From Flavobacteriales bacterium (GTDB lineage Bacteria; Bacteroidota; Bacteroidia; Flavobacteriales; Flavobacteriaceae), in contig JAHEDS010000011.1 of assembly GCA_024641135.1 (NCBI GenBank), forward strand, positions 1 to 36,137: a DNA stretch of 36,137 bases, written 5' to 3'. A model generated the notes under the pieces. The model saw only the letters and a list, made by a program, of their open reading frames with translations, searched no databases and had not been told where the DNA came from. This document shows positions 16,520-25,405 of this stretch, one piece after another; the first letter of the stretch is position 1, and each line of letters begins with the position of its first letter. A program made the translations under genes and the position numbers.

Positions 16520-19500
16520 ATGAGTGCTAAATTTCCTGAATATAAAGGACTTGACTTACCAAAAGTTGCAGAAGAAATTCTTAACTACTGGCAAGAACAG
16601 AATATATTTGAAAAAAGTGTTACAACCCGTGAAGGGCATGAGCCATTTGTGTTTTTTGAAGGCCCACCTTCGGCGAACGGACTTCCCGGTGTACATCACG
16701 TTTTGGCGCGCGCTATAAAAGATATTTTTCCTCGTTATAAAACCATGAAAGGATATCAGGTGAAACGTAAAGCAGGTTGGGATACACATGGCTTACCGAT
16801 TGAACTTGGTGTGGAAAAGGAACTTGGAATTACCAAAGAAGATATTGGAAAAACTATTTCAGTTGAAGATTATAATGCTGCATGTAGAAAAGCAGTAATG
16901 CGTTATACTGATGTTTGGAATGACCTGACGCAAAAAATGGGGTATTGGGTAGATATGGATGATCCCTATATTACCTACGAGCCTAAATACATGGAAAGTG
17001 TATGGTGGTTATTAAAACAAATTTACGATAAGCAATTATTGTATAAAGGCTATACCATTCAGCCTTATTCACCAAAAGCTGGAACTGGATTAAGTTCTCA
17101 TGAATTGAATCAACCAGGAACATATCAGGATGTAACGGACACAACAGTAGTAGCTCAATTTAAAGCAAAATCAGAATCTCTTCCTCATTTTTTGCAAAAT
17201 GAAGGGGAGATACACTTTTTAGCCTGGACAACTACGCCTTGGACTTTGCCAAGTAATACCGCTTTAACGGTTGGTCCAAAAATTGATTATGTTTTAGTCG
17301 AAACTTATAATCAATATACTTTTGAACCCATAAAAGTAGTACTGGCTAAAAAATTAGTGAGCTATCAATTTGCTGGGAAGTTTAATCAAGTTGAGAATAA
17401 ATCAGAATTGTCTTCATATAAACCAGAAGATAAAAAGATTCCTTTTTATGTAATAAAAGATTTTATTGGGAAAGATTTAGTAGGTATCACTTACGAACAG
17501 TTATTGCCCTATGCATTGCCAAATGACAATCCAGAAAATGCTTTTAGAGTTATTTCTGGAGATTTTGTAACCACCGAAGACGGAACGGGAATTGTGCATA
17601 CAGCACCAACTTTTGGAGCAGATGATGCCATGGTAGCAAAACAAGCCACCCCAGAAGTGCCTCCAATGCTGGTAAAGGACGAAAATGGAAATTTGGTGCC
17701 CTTGGTAGATTTACAAGGGAAGTTTAGACCGGAAATGGGAGAATATGCCGGGAAATATGTTAAGAATGAATATTATAATGATGGAGAAGAACCTGAGCGT
17801 TCAGTTGATGTAGAGCTAGCCATTAAATTAAAAGAAGAAAATAAGGCTTTTAAAGTTGAAAAATATAAACATAGTTATCCAAACTGTTGGAGAACAGACA
17901 AGCCTATTTTATATTATCCATTAGATTCGTGGTTCATTAAAGTAACGGATGTTAAGGACAAAATGTTTGAACTTAATGAAACCATAAACTGGAAACCAAA
18001 AGCAACAGGTACTGGTCGTTTTGGCAATTGGTTAGCGAATGCTAATGACTGGAACTTATCTCGTTCACGCTATTGGGGTATTCCATTACCATTATGGCGA
18101 ACAGAAGATGGAAAAGAAGAAATATGTATAGGTTCTGTTGAAGAGTTGAAGTCTGAAATGGCTAAAGCGGTTTCAGCAGGTGTCCTTTCAAAAGATATTT
18201 TTGAAGATTTTGAAGTTGGAAACAATTCAGAAGAAAACTATGCAAAAATAGATTTGCATAAAAACATTGTAGATGCTATTGTTTTAGTATCAGATTCAGG
18301 CAAACCCATGAAACGTGAAAGCGATTTGATTGATGTTTGGTTTGATTCTGGTTCCATGCCATATGCACAATGGCATTATCCTTTTGAAAATAAGGAAAAA
18401 ATTGACAGCCACACCTCTTATCCTGCAGATTTTATTGCGGAAGGAGTTGATCAGACTCGCGGGTGGTTTTATACGCTTCATGCTATCGCTACTATGGTTT
18501 TTGATTCTGTCGCGTATAAGAATGTAGTTTCTAATGGTTTGGTGTTAGATAAGAACGGACAAAAAATGTCTAAGCGACTTGGTAACGCCGTTGACCCATT
18601 CGAGACGTTATCAACTTATGGAGCCGATGCCACGCGTTGGTACATGATTAGCAATGCCAATCCTTGGGATAATTTAAAGTTTGATTTAGAAGGAATAGAA
18701 GAAGTAAAACGTAAATTTTTCGGAACACTTTATAATACCTATTCGTTTTTCTCGTTATATACAAACCTTGATAAATTTACGTATTCTGAGGCTGAAATTG
18801 AATTAGCTGAAAGACCAGAACTTGACCGTTGGATATTATCTGAACTGCATACTTTAATTAAAAAGGTAGATGAGTTTTATGCTGATTATGAGCCTACCAA
18901 AGCAGCCAGAGCAATTTCAGATTTTACACAAGATTATTTAAGTAACTGGTATGTAAGACTAAGCAGAAGGCGTTTCTGGAAAGGCGATTATCAACTAGAT
19001 AAAATATCAGCTTATCAAACACTATATACGTGTATGTTAACTATAGCTAAGTTAGGAGCACCAATTGCGCCTTTCTTTATGGAAAAACTGTACATGGATT
19101 TAAATTCAGTAACTAAAAAGGAAACTTTTGAAAGTATTCATTTAGCTAATTTCCCAGAGTTTGAGGAATCATTCGTAGATAAATCCTTAGAGCGTAAAAT
19201 GGAAAACGCCCAAACAATATCATCTTTGGTTTTGTCGTTAAGAGCCAAAGAGAAAATAAAAGTCCGACAGCCGCTTCAAAAAATTATGATTCCTGTTAAT
19301 AATGTTACCCAAAAGGAGGAGATTTTAGCAGTTTCAGATTTAATAAAACACGAAGTTAATATTAAAGAAATTGAATTGTTAGATGATGCTTCAGGTATTC
19401 TTGTAAAACAAATAAAACCTAATTTTAAGACTTTAGGTCCTCGTTTTGGAAAGGATATGAAGGCCATTGCCAATGAGGTAATTAACTTTACTTCAGAAGA

Positions 19501-19924
19501 TATTAACAAAATAGAGCAAAATGGTAGTATTGAAATTGCTATTAATGGAAAAAATATTACTTTAGAGCGCACAGATGTAGAAATAACATCTCAAGATATT
19601 GAAGGATGGCTTGTAGCAAATGAAGGGTCTTTAACAGTAGCTTTAGATGTTACCATTAACGAGGAATTACGAAAAGAAGGTATCGCAAGAGAGTTAGTAA
19701 ACAGAATACAAAACTTACGTAAGGATTCCGGGTTTGAAGTGACAGATAGAATTGATGTGTTGCTTCAAAAGGACGAAAATATTGTCTCTGCAGTTAATAC
19801 AAATATTACGTATATAAAGGCAGAAACATTAACAGAAGAATTAGAAATTATTGAACAAATAGACAATGGTATAGAAATTGCCTTTGATGATGTAAATACT
19901 AAATTGTTTATTAAAAAACATTAA
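16520..19924 (+). CDS. ileS: Isoleucine--tRNA ligase, type 2 (long form) with GVHH signature
   Basis: It charges tRNA-Ile. The 1134 residues are about 200 longer than E. coli IleRS and fit the type-2 (eukaryote-like) form common in Bacteroidota. The class I signature region reads GPPSANGLPGVHH at 48-60, so the HxGH motif is present as Gly57-Val58-His59-His60, with the first His and the Gly exchanged. The second motif is intact: KMSKR at 682-686. The CP1 editing domain shows TTTPWTLPSN and GTGIVHTAPTFGADD. An anticodon-binding domain follows (DRWILSELHTL), then a long C-terminal extension without the C-terminal zinc cysteines of type 1. It is followed after 4 bases by a TraR/DksA-like gene, and then lspA. 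Confidence 0.97.
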   Translation: MSAKFPEYKGLDLPKVAEEILNYWQEQNIFEKSVTTREGHEPFVFFEGPPSANGLPGVHHVLARAIKDIFPRYKTMKGYQVKRKAGWDTHGLPIELGVEKELGITKEDIGKTISVEDYNAACRKAVMRYTDVWNDLTQKMGYWVDMDDPYITYEPKYMESVWWLLKQIYDKQLLYKGYTIQPYSPKAGTGLSSHELNQPGTYQDVTDTTVVAQFKAKSESLPHFLQNEGEIHFLAWTTTPWTLPSNTALTVGPKIDYVLVETYNQYTFEPIKVVLAKKLVSYQFAGKFNQVENKSELSSYKPEDKKIPFYVIKDFIGKDLVGITYEQLLPYALPNDNPENAFRVISGDFVTTEDGTGIVHTAPTFGADDAMVAKQATPEVPPMLVKDENGNLVPLVDLQGKFRPEMGEYAGKYVKNEYYNDGEEPERSVDVELAIKLKEENKAFKVEKYKHSYPNCWRTDKPILYYPLDSWFIKVTDVKDKMFELNETINWKPKATGTGRFGNWLANANDWNLSRSRYWGIPLPLWRTEDGKEEICIGSVEELKSEMAKAVSAGVLSKDIFEDFEVGNNSEENYAKIDLHKNIVDAIVLVSDSGKPMKRESDLIDVWFDSGSMPYAQWHYPFENKEKIDSHTSYPADFIAEGVDQTRGWFYTLHAIATMVFDSVAYKNVVSNGLVLDKNGQKMSKRLGNAVDPFETLSTYGADATRWYMISNANPWDNLKFDLEGIEEVKRKFFGTLYNTYSFFSLYTNLDKFTYSEAEIELAERPELDRWILSELHTLIKKVDEFYADYEPTKAARAISDFTQDYLSNWYVRLSRRRFWKGDYQLDKISAYQTLYTCMLTIAKLGAPIAPFFMEKLYMDLNSVTKKETFESIHLANFPEFEESFVDKSLERKMENAQTISSLVLSLRAKEKIKVRQPLQKIMIPVNNVTQKEEILAVSDLIKHEVNIKEIELLDDASGILVKQIKPNFKTLGPRFGKDMKAIANEVINFTSEDINKIEQNGSIEIAINGKNITLERTDVEITSQDIEGWLVANEGSLTVALDVTINEELRKEGIARELVNRIQNLRKDSGFEVTDRIDVLLQKDENIVSAVNTNITYIKAETLTEELEIIEQIDNGIEIAFDDVNTKLFIKKH

Positions 19925-19928
19925 AATT

Positions 19929-20312
19929 ATGAGTGAAGATACTAATGTAAGATATTCAGATAGTGATTTAGCTGAGTTTAAAGAATTAATCAAAGAGAAA
20001 ATACAAAAAGCTCAAAACGATCTAGAGCTTATAAGAAGTGCCTATATGAATGATCATAACAATGGTACAGAAGACACCTCACCTACATTTAAAGCATTTG
20101 ATGAAGGTAGTGAGGTAATGAGTAAGGAGTCTAACTCTCAATTGGCAATAAGACAGGAAAAATTTATTCGTGATTTAAAAAATGCCCTGATTCGAATTGA
20201 AAATAAAACCTATGGTATTTGTAGAGTTACAGGGAAACTTATTAATAAAGAACGATTAAAACTAGTGCCCCATGCCACCTTGAGTATTGAAGCAAAAAAC
20301 ATGCAACAATAA
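19929..20312 (+). CDS. TraR/DksA-family protein with degenerate zinc finger
   Basis: A 127-residue protein with an N-terminal helical coiled-coil half and a short C-terminal finger, like DksA, which binds the RNA polymerase secondary channel and modulates the response to ppGpp. The finger aligns by eye with E. coli DksA (GYCESC...LCIDCK). The four zinc positions are here Cys98, Thr101, Ser119 and Ala122, so only one cysteine remains and zinc is probably not bound. The surrounding pattern (YGICRVTGKLI, LVPHATLSIEAK) is otherwise well kept. The gene starts 4 bases after ileS, so translation is probably coupled. A hairpin terminator follows. Regulation of polymerase is inferred from family only. 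Confidence 0.85.
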   Translation: MSEDTNVRYSDSDLAEFKELIKEKIQKAQNDLELIRSAYMNDHNNGTEDTSPTFKAFDEGSEVMSKESNSQLAIRQEKFIRDLKNALIRIENKTYGICRVTGKLINKERLKLVPHATLSIEAKNMQQ

Positions 20313-20325
20313 GTTAATAAAATAA

Positions 20326-20333
20326 TATATTTG
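20326..20333 (+). promoter_or_regulatory. Candidate -7 box for lspA
   Basis: TATATTTG matches TAnnTTTG exactly. Its predicted start (about 20338-20341) falls in the left arm of the terminator hairpin at 20334-20358, and lspA begins at 20378. No TTG is found at the -33 distance, so it may be weak. Confidence 0.45.
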
Positions 20334-20365
20334 AAACGTCTCATATCTTGAGACGTTTTATTTTT
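20334..20365 (+). terminator. Terminator between the TraR/DksA-like gene and lspA
   Basis: Arms AAACGTCTCA (20334-20343) and TGAGACGTTT (20349-20358) form a perfect 10-base stem with the loop TATCT, followed by TATTTTT. It sits 21 bases after the TraR/DksA-like stop codon and 20 bases before the lspA start. Confidence 0.85.
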
Positions 20366-20377
20366 ATACCCTATTCT

Positions 20378-21004
20378 ATGTCTTTAAAAAAGTCAATTTT
20401 ATTAATCAGTATAATTTTAATTATAGATCAAATAAGCAAAATTTATATAAAAACTCATTTCGCTTTGGGTGACGAATACCCTATTTTTAGTTGGTTTAGA
20501 GTTTATTTTGTTGAGAATGATGGCATGGCATGGGGAACTAAAATTAGCGATTTTATATCCTTTATTTCTGATAGGACTGCAAAAATAGCCTTAACAATTT
20601 TTAGAATTATTGCCGTAATAGGTATTGCCTTTTGGCTTTTTGATGCAACCAGAAAGAAAAATTCAAAAATATTAATAATTGCTATTGCATTAATTTTTGC
20701 AGGAGCACTGGGCAATATTATAGATTCTGTGTTTTATGGCATATTTTTTGAAGATAGCCATGGACAAGTTGCGACCTTTTTACCAATTGAAGGTGGTTAT
20801 GATGGATTGCTTCATGGAAAGGTGGTTGACATGCTTTATTTTCCTATATGGAAAGGGTATTTACCAGAATGGTTGCCTTTTTTTGGAGGAAAGTTTTTTA
20901 CATTTTTTGAGCCTGTATTTAATATTGCTGATATGGCAATAAGTAGCGGATTTATTATGCTTTTGGTTTTTAATAAAAAAGCTTTTCCTAAAAAAGATTC
21001 ATAA
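20378..21004 (+). CDS. lspA: Lipoprotein signal peptidase (signal peptidase II)
   Basis: An inner-membrane aspartic protease that cleaves the signal peptide of prolipoproteins after lipidation. I choose the ATG at 20378 (MSLKKSILLISIILIIDQ); the ORF extends further upstream but that part lies in the terminator hairpin. The catalytic aspartates are Asp116 (GNIIDSVFYG) and Asp185 (FNIADMAIS); the family's N-terminal DQxSK occurs at 17-21 and NDGMAWG at 48-54. Four membrane segments are visible. The 208 residues exceed E. coli LspA (164) because of a long insertion between the two catalytic motifs, common in Bacteroidota. Substrates in this window include the DUF4270 protein and the lipoprotein at the right edge. 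Confidence 0.96.
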   Translation: MSLKKSILLISIILIIDQISKIYIKTHFALGDEYPIFSWFRVYFVENDGMAWGTKISDFISFISDRTAKIALTIFRIIAVIGIAFWLFDATRKKNSKILIIAIALIFAGALGNIIDSVFYGIFFEDSHGQVATFLPIEGGYDGLLHGKVVDMLYFPIWKGYLPEWLPFFGGKFFTFFEPVFNIADMAISSGFIMLLVFNKKAFPKKDS

Positions 21005-21092
21005 AAGTAGAATATTATAGTAAGTATTTTATTACTCGAAAGTATTTATTAACTTTAATTTTTTAAATATAATTCTTAATCTCTCTCATAAA

Positions 21093-22979
21093 ATGAATGT
21101 TAGACCTTTTATTTTAACCTCATTTTTGCTATTCTTCACTGGTATAATATTCTCTCAGAATACCTATGATATTATTTTCTCAGGTAAAGATACTAACCAA
21201 AAGTGTAAGGAATGTTTACAAGCGTTTAGTCAAAAACCAAAAGAAGTTAAGTTTTCAATTAAAAGAGAAAACAACAAGCTATATTTCGAAGTAAATGATA
21301 AAAACTGGTTTAATTTATTGTTTAAAAACGAAGGAGATGGTGTTGCTATTGAGGTGGTTTTAAAAGACCGATATTCATGTGATGTAAAATCAATTGAGAA
21401 CACGCAATTAAGAGGGTTTTTACTAAAGCCGGTATATTCTAAAGAATTAAAAAACGGCTTAAAGGCAACCTCAGAAAACAGATTTCTGTCGTATGTTGGC
21501 GAATTGCCATCAGAATTTTTAAATAAAGAATTAGAATATAATATTCTGTTTTTAGGCAATAAAAACTTATGCCGTTATTATGTTATTTATGATTTAGAAT
21601 CCTATTCTCGAGATTTGCTCGATATGGGAATGTTTCTGGATTCTTTAACGTATAATTCAAAGCAAATAACATCAATCAATAAAGCAAGTTATCAAACCCA
21701 AAACAAAACCTTAAAGTTTATTATTCCATTTAAAAAGAATAAATCAACTTATTCACAGGCCGATATTAAACCAATTTATGATTCTTTAAGAATTACAGAT
21801 TTTAATATTAAATCAATAAAAATAAATGCGTATTCTTCAATCGAAGGTATTGAAAGTAGAAATATTGAATTGCAAAAACTTAGAGCAAACAGTATTGTTG
21901 CCGCATTGCAGTCTTTTCAAAAGCCAACAATTTTAACCGAAGTGTCTTCCTCTGAAAACTGGGTGGATTTTTTAAATGACATAAAATTAACTAAATACAG
22001 GACCCTGTTATTATTAAATAAAAAAGAAGTTAAAGAAAAAATTGCTGGAGCACTTTCCAGAGAAATGGAGCCTATTTTTAAAAACCATAGAAAAGCTGTT
22101 GTAGAATTGGAACTGGAAAAAAAGGATAAATACCAGGTTGAATCTGCTAATAATTTATTGGTTAAATTTAATGATGCTGTAACTTCAGAAATTGTAAGTG
22201 AAGCCAACGATATTCAAAATTCTATTTTTGAAAGAATAAAAACAAAAGAGGTGTCTCCAGAGTTTTTAGATGAAATGACAATTCCTAAAAATGACAAATT
22301 CGCTGAAATATTAAATAAGAACCTGGCTTTTAAATATATGTTGGATTTCAGGCAAGGATTAATTGTTTATGACGAATTGTTAGAACTTGAAAAAATATCA
22401 CCGAACAGCAAATCTATAAAATACAATTTGACAGCTATTAAAATTAATCTATGGAGGTATAATGCGATAAAAACGGATGAAGAATCATTAAAAAAGGAAA
22501 TTTATGCATTGAAGGATTATGGTATAAGTAATTCACATATCATAAGAATGTTGGTTAATGTTTATATTGTTAAAGCTGAATCACTAATGAGAAATAAGGA
22601 TTATAACAGCAAGGACATAGCAGTTGAATTCGTGAATAATAACTTTAAAAAATTTACATTATCTGATTACGATTATTTAAGTTTAGCGCAGTTTTTTAGC
22701 TACTATTCTAATAATAAACAGGCCGTAAAATTATTAGAAAGTAAAGTGAGTAGTATTGATGTTGATGAAAATTTATTGTTTTATTATTTAAACCTTACGC
22801 TAATAGATAAGGAACTTACACAAGATTTTAATTACAGAATAGTTATGTTAAATGCCTTTAACATGAATAAAGACCGATTTTGCAAACTGTTCAATTCTGT
22901 TGAAAAAGGTGGGGTTACTTTTCAGTTATTAGAAGACGAATATTTACGAGAAACCTATTGCGAGAGTTGTACTAACTAA
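21093..22979 (+). CDS. Uncharacterised exported protein with OmpA-like segment and CxxC motifs at both ends
   Basis: The 628-residue protein begins with a signal peptide ending near IIFSQ (residue 22). I do not recognise the whole protein. Residues of about 230-270 (SIKINAYSSIEGIESRN, then LRANSIVAAL) resemble an OmpA C-terminal-like peptidoglycan-binding domain: a strand ending in an AYSSIEG turn followed by an RAxxV-type helix. The C-terminal half is helical and could form TPR-like repeats. Two CxxC motifs flank the mature chain: Cys38-Cys41 (KCKEC) and Cys623-Cys626 (YCESC) two residues from the C-terminus. Its stop overlaps the stop of the converging cyclo-ligase gene by 4 bases. A weak -7-like TAACTTTA is at 21050-21057. 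Periplasmic or outer-membrane location is inferred. Confidence 0.7.
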   Translation: MNVRPFILTSFLLFFTGIIFSQNTYDIIFSGKDTNQKCKECLQAFSQKPKEVKFSIKRENNKLYFEVNDKNWFNLLFKNEGDGVAIEVVLKDRYSCDVKSIENTQLRGFLLKPVYSKELKNGLKATSENRFLSYVGELPSEFLNKELEYNILFLGNKNLCRYYVIYDLESYSRDLLDMGMFLDSLTYNSKQITSINKASYQTQNKTLKFIIPFKKNKSTYSQADIKPIYDSLRITDFNIKSIKINAYSSIEGIESRNIELQKLRANSIVAALQSFQKPTILTEVSSSENWVDFLNDIKLTKYRTLLLLNKKEVKEKIAGALSREMEPIFKNHRKAVVELELEKKDKYQVESANNLLVKFNDAVTSEIVSEANDIQNSIFERIKTKEVSPEFLDEMTIPKNDKFAEILNKNLAFKYMLDFRQGLIVYDELLELEKISPNSKSIKYNLTAIKINLWRYNAIKTDEESLKKEIYALKDYGISNSHIIRMLVNVYIVKAESLMRNKDYNSKDIAVEFVNNNFKKFTLSDYDYLSLAQFFSYYSNNKQAVKLLESKVSSIDVDENLLFYYLNLTLIDKELTQDFNYRIVMLNAFNMNKDRFCKLFNSVEKGGVTFQLLEDEYLRETYCESCTN

Positions 22980-23542
22980 AATTCGTAGATTTTCTCTGCT
23001 GTTACACAAAAATCTAATTTTATATCATTTTTTGAAATATCTTGAATTTCGGTTTCAGCATCAAAAAAGCTTAATCCTATTTTAAGTGTTTCTGGTTTGC
23101 ACATTGATAAAAACCTATCATAAAACCCTTTGCCATACCCTACACGATTACCTTGTTTGTCAAATGCTAAAAGCGGCACGAAAACGACCTCTAATTTCAT
23201 TGGAGAAATTTCAATACCATCTATAGGTTCTGGAATATTAAAACTATTTTTTTTTATCACTGTATTATCAGTCAATAAGTAATGAGTCATTAGCCCATTA
23301 GAAAAATCACTTTTTGAAATTACAATATGTTTATCTTTTCCAGAAAGTATGTTTAAAATATAGTCTGTGTTAACTTCTTTTTTTTCTTCAATTGATAGAA
23401 AAATATGATAAAAATCAGAGTTCCAAATGGGAAGTTTTAATAATTGATTGGCAATAGCCATACTTAAATCATCAACTTGATTAATACTCAAGCCTTCCCG
23501 AAATGTTTTATGTTTTTTTCGTAGTTGAGACTTTGTTGCCAT
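22976..23542 (-). CDS. 5-formyltetrahydrofolate cyclo-ligase (MTHFS family)
   Basis: This cytoplasmic enzyme uses ATP to convert 5-formyl-THF to 5,10-methenyl-THF, returning it to the active one-carbon pool. The 188 residues are normal for the family. The N-terminal basic motif (KSQLRKKHKTFREGL) resembles the usual start, and the nucleotide/phosphate loop VGYGKGFYDRFL at about 138-149 is the clearest signature. It is the last gene of a tight minus-strand operon: 7 bases separate it from the deacylase gene before it. The last 4 bases overlap the end of the converging gene on the plus strand, so no terminator fits between them. Confidence 0.93.
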   Translation of the reverse strand: MATKSQLRKKHKTFREGLSINQVDDLSMAIANQLLKLPIWNSDFYHIFLSIEEKKEVNTDYILNILSGKDKHIVISKSDFSNGLMTHYLLTDNTVIKKNSFNIPEPIDGIEISPMKLEVVFVPLLAFDKQGNRVGYGKGFYDRFLSMCKPETLKIGLSFFDAETEIQDISKNDIKLDFCVTAEKIYEF

Positions 23543-23549
23543 TTCAAAT

Positions 23550-24524
23550 TTAACTTTTAAGTTTAGTAGTTATATGAAATAAGGCGTCTCCTTGATAAAC
23601 CAATGAGGCTTCATTTAAATTGATAATATAGCCATCAAGAGTAGATTTAACAGTATGATGTACTTTTCCATAAGGATCGGTAATTTGGCCTAAAACATCA
23701 TCAATACTGACCCTGGAGTTAATAGCAACTTTTGCTTTAAACATACCGGATCGCTTAGCTCTCAACCATTTGCTTTCTTCAACAAACACAGTCGCATCTT
23801 TTGGAGGGCTTATTTTTTTCTTGGCATTTAACATATCAAAATGATACAATATGCGTTTAGCCCCTTCAATTCCAATTTTTGAAATGGTTTCATCCACAAA
23901 AAATGACTTACCTCCCTCAAATAATAATATGGGTTTACCTGATTGATGACAGGCATTTCTAAAGGACTTGCCAATATTGTTTGAATATAGTGCAAATGGT
24001 GCTCCAAACACTGAAGCTAAGGCTTCCAATTGGGGTTCATTTTTAACTATTCTAACTTGTGCGGCATTATATCGGCTGGCGCCACCTGTATGAAAATCAA
24101 CAATCAAATCGACTTCAGGAATAATTTCTGTCATCAATCTATTTGCCACACGACTTGCCAACGAGCCATTAGCAGATCCAGGAAAAACTCTATTGAGGTC
24201 ACGTCCGTCTGGGAAACTTCTTGAACTATTTAAAAAACCAAAGACATTTAGAATAGGCATACAAATGATGGTACCTCGCTTTGGCAAATTAATTTTTTTT
24301 GAAATAATTTGTCTTACTATATCGACACCATTAATTTCATCGCCATGAATTCCAGCAGTAAATAAAACAGTTGGTCCGGGCTTTTTTGCACGTTCAATAA
24401 TTACAGGAACCTCTATTATTGTTGCAGTGTGTAATTTTGCTATGTTAAAATTAATTTCTTTTGAAGTTCCTAAAGGAATTTCTTGACCTAAAATTTTAAT
24501 GACGTTTTTATAAGTTTTAGCCAT
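23550..24524 (-). CDS. Succinylglutamate desuccinylase/aspartoacylase-family zinc deacylase
   Basis: A 324-residue member of the AstE/AspA branch of the M14 metallocarboxypeptidase-like fold. Zinc ligands are visible: His60 and Glu63 in GIHGDEINGVD, and His145 in DFHTGG. The likely catalytic Glu203 is in LLFEGGKS, and DGRDLNRVFPG (106-116) supplies the substrate-binding arginines. The last ~90 residues form a beta-rich domain seen in this subfamily (GMFKAKVAINSRVSIDD). Family enzymes remove an acyl group from, or hydrolyse an amide next to, acidic amino acids. Placed 8 bases after rimK, its substrate is plausibly a glutamate-containing product of that ligase, but this is inference. Confidence 0.88.
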   Translation of the reverse strand: MAKTYKNVIKILGQEIPLGTSKEINFNIAKLHTATIIEVPVIIERAKKPGPTVLFTAGIHGDEINGVDIVRQIISKKINLPKRGTIICMPILNVFGFLNSSRSFPDGRDLNRVFPGSANGSLASRVANRLMTEIIPEVDLIVDFHTGGASRYNAAQVRIVKNEPQLEALASVFGAPFALYSNNIGKSFRNACHQSGKPILLFEGGKSFFVDETISKIGIEGAKRILYHFDMLNAKKKISPPKDATVFVEESKWLRAKRSGMFKAKVAINSRVSIDDVLGQITDPYGKVHHTVKSTLDGYIINLNEASLVYQGDALFHITTKLKS

Positions 24525-24532
24525 AAATTAAT

Positions 24533-25405
24533 TTAAACATTACGTTCAATATATCTAATAATGGAGTTGGCAATATCTTTTTTGGTTGCGGTTTCTATTC
24601 CTTCTAGTCCAGGAGAAGAATTCACTTCTAAAATTAATGGGCCCCTAGATGATTGTAACATATCAACTCCGCAGATTCCTAAGCCAAGAGCTTTTGCGGC
24701 TTTTAAAGCAGCATTTTCTTCATCATCGCTTAATTGAATAATACTTGCACTACCTCCTCTGTGAAGGTTTGATCTAAACTCCCCTTCTTTGCCTTGACGC
24801 TTCATAGCTCCAACAACATTACCATCCACCACAAAAGCTCGAATATCGGCCCCTTTAGATTCTTTTATAAATTCCTGAACAATCACTCTTGCTTGTAATC
24901 CATTAAAAGCTTCCAAAACAGATTCAGCAGCATTATTTGTCTCAGCTAACACAACACCTAACCCTTGAGTACCCTCTAATAATTTAATAACTAAAGGAGC
25001 TCCACCAACGTAGTTTATAACCTCAGCAACATCTTTTGTGTAATTTGAAAAGACTGTTTTTGGCATACCTAAGCCGGCACGTGATAAAACTTGCAAACTT
25101 CTTAGTTTATCTCTAGACCTAACCAACGCTTGTGACTCTACAGTTGAAAACACTTTCATCATTTCAAATTGTCTTACCACTGCAGTTCCGTAAAAAGTAA
25201 CAGAAGCCCCAATTCTTGGGATTATAGCATCAATGTTTTCTAAATATTTTCCCTTATAGATGACTGCCGGATTTTTCTTTTCAATTATAATCTCACACAT
25301 TAAAGGGTCAATTACCTGTACCGTATGTTTGCGTTTTGTAGCAGCTTCGACTAGACGTTTTGTAGAATATAATCTTGGGTTTCTGGATAAAATTACAATA
25401 TTCAT
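24533..25405 (-). CDS. rimK: Ribosomal protein S6--L-glutamate ligase (ATP-grasp)
   Basis: RimK adds glutamate residues to the C-terminus of ribosomal protein S6 using ATP. The 290 residues align by eye with E. coli RimK almost end to end: [18 protein letters not shown] at the start, [20 protein letters not shown] in the N-terminal domain, the ATP-grasp loop [19 protein letters not shown], then [18 protein letters not shown] and the metal-binding [13 protein letters not shown] near the C-terminus. It is not one of the more distant RimK-like ligases. Its ATG overlaps the stop of the protease gene (ATGA), which indicates translational coupling. Whether this organism's S6 ends in a suitable glutamate cannot be seen here. 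Confidence 0.95.
   Translation of the reverse strand: MNIVILSRNPRLYSTKRLVEAATKRKHTVQVIDPLMCEIIIEKKNPAVIYKGKYLENIDAIIPRIGASVTFYGTAVVRQFEMMKVFSTVESQALVRSRDKLRSLQVLSRAGLGMPKTVFSNYTKDVAEVINYVGGAPLVIKLLEGTQGLGVVLAETNNAAESVLEAFNGLQARVIVQEFIKESKGADIRAFVVDGNVVGAMKRQGKEGEFRSNLHRGGSASIIQLSDDEENAALKAAKALGLGICGVDMLQSSRGPLILEVNSSPGLEGIETATKKDIANSIIRYIERNV

Noticed and set aside
18296-18527. Overlapping small ORFs in both directions inside ileS
   Set aside because: They lie within the well-conserved catalytic core region of IleRS, so the coding constraint is already explained.
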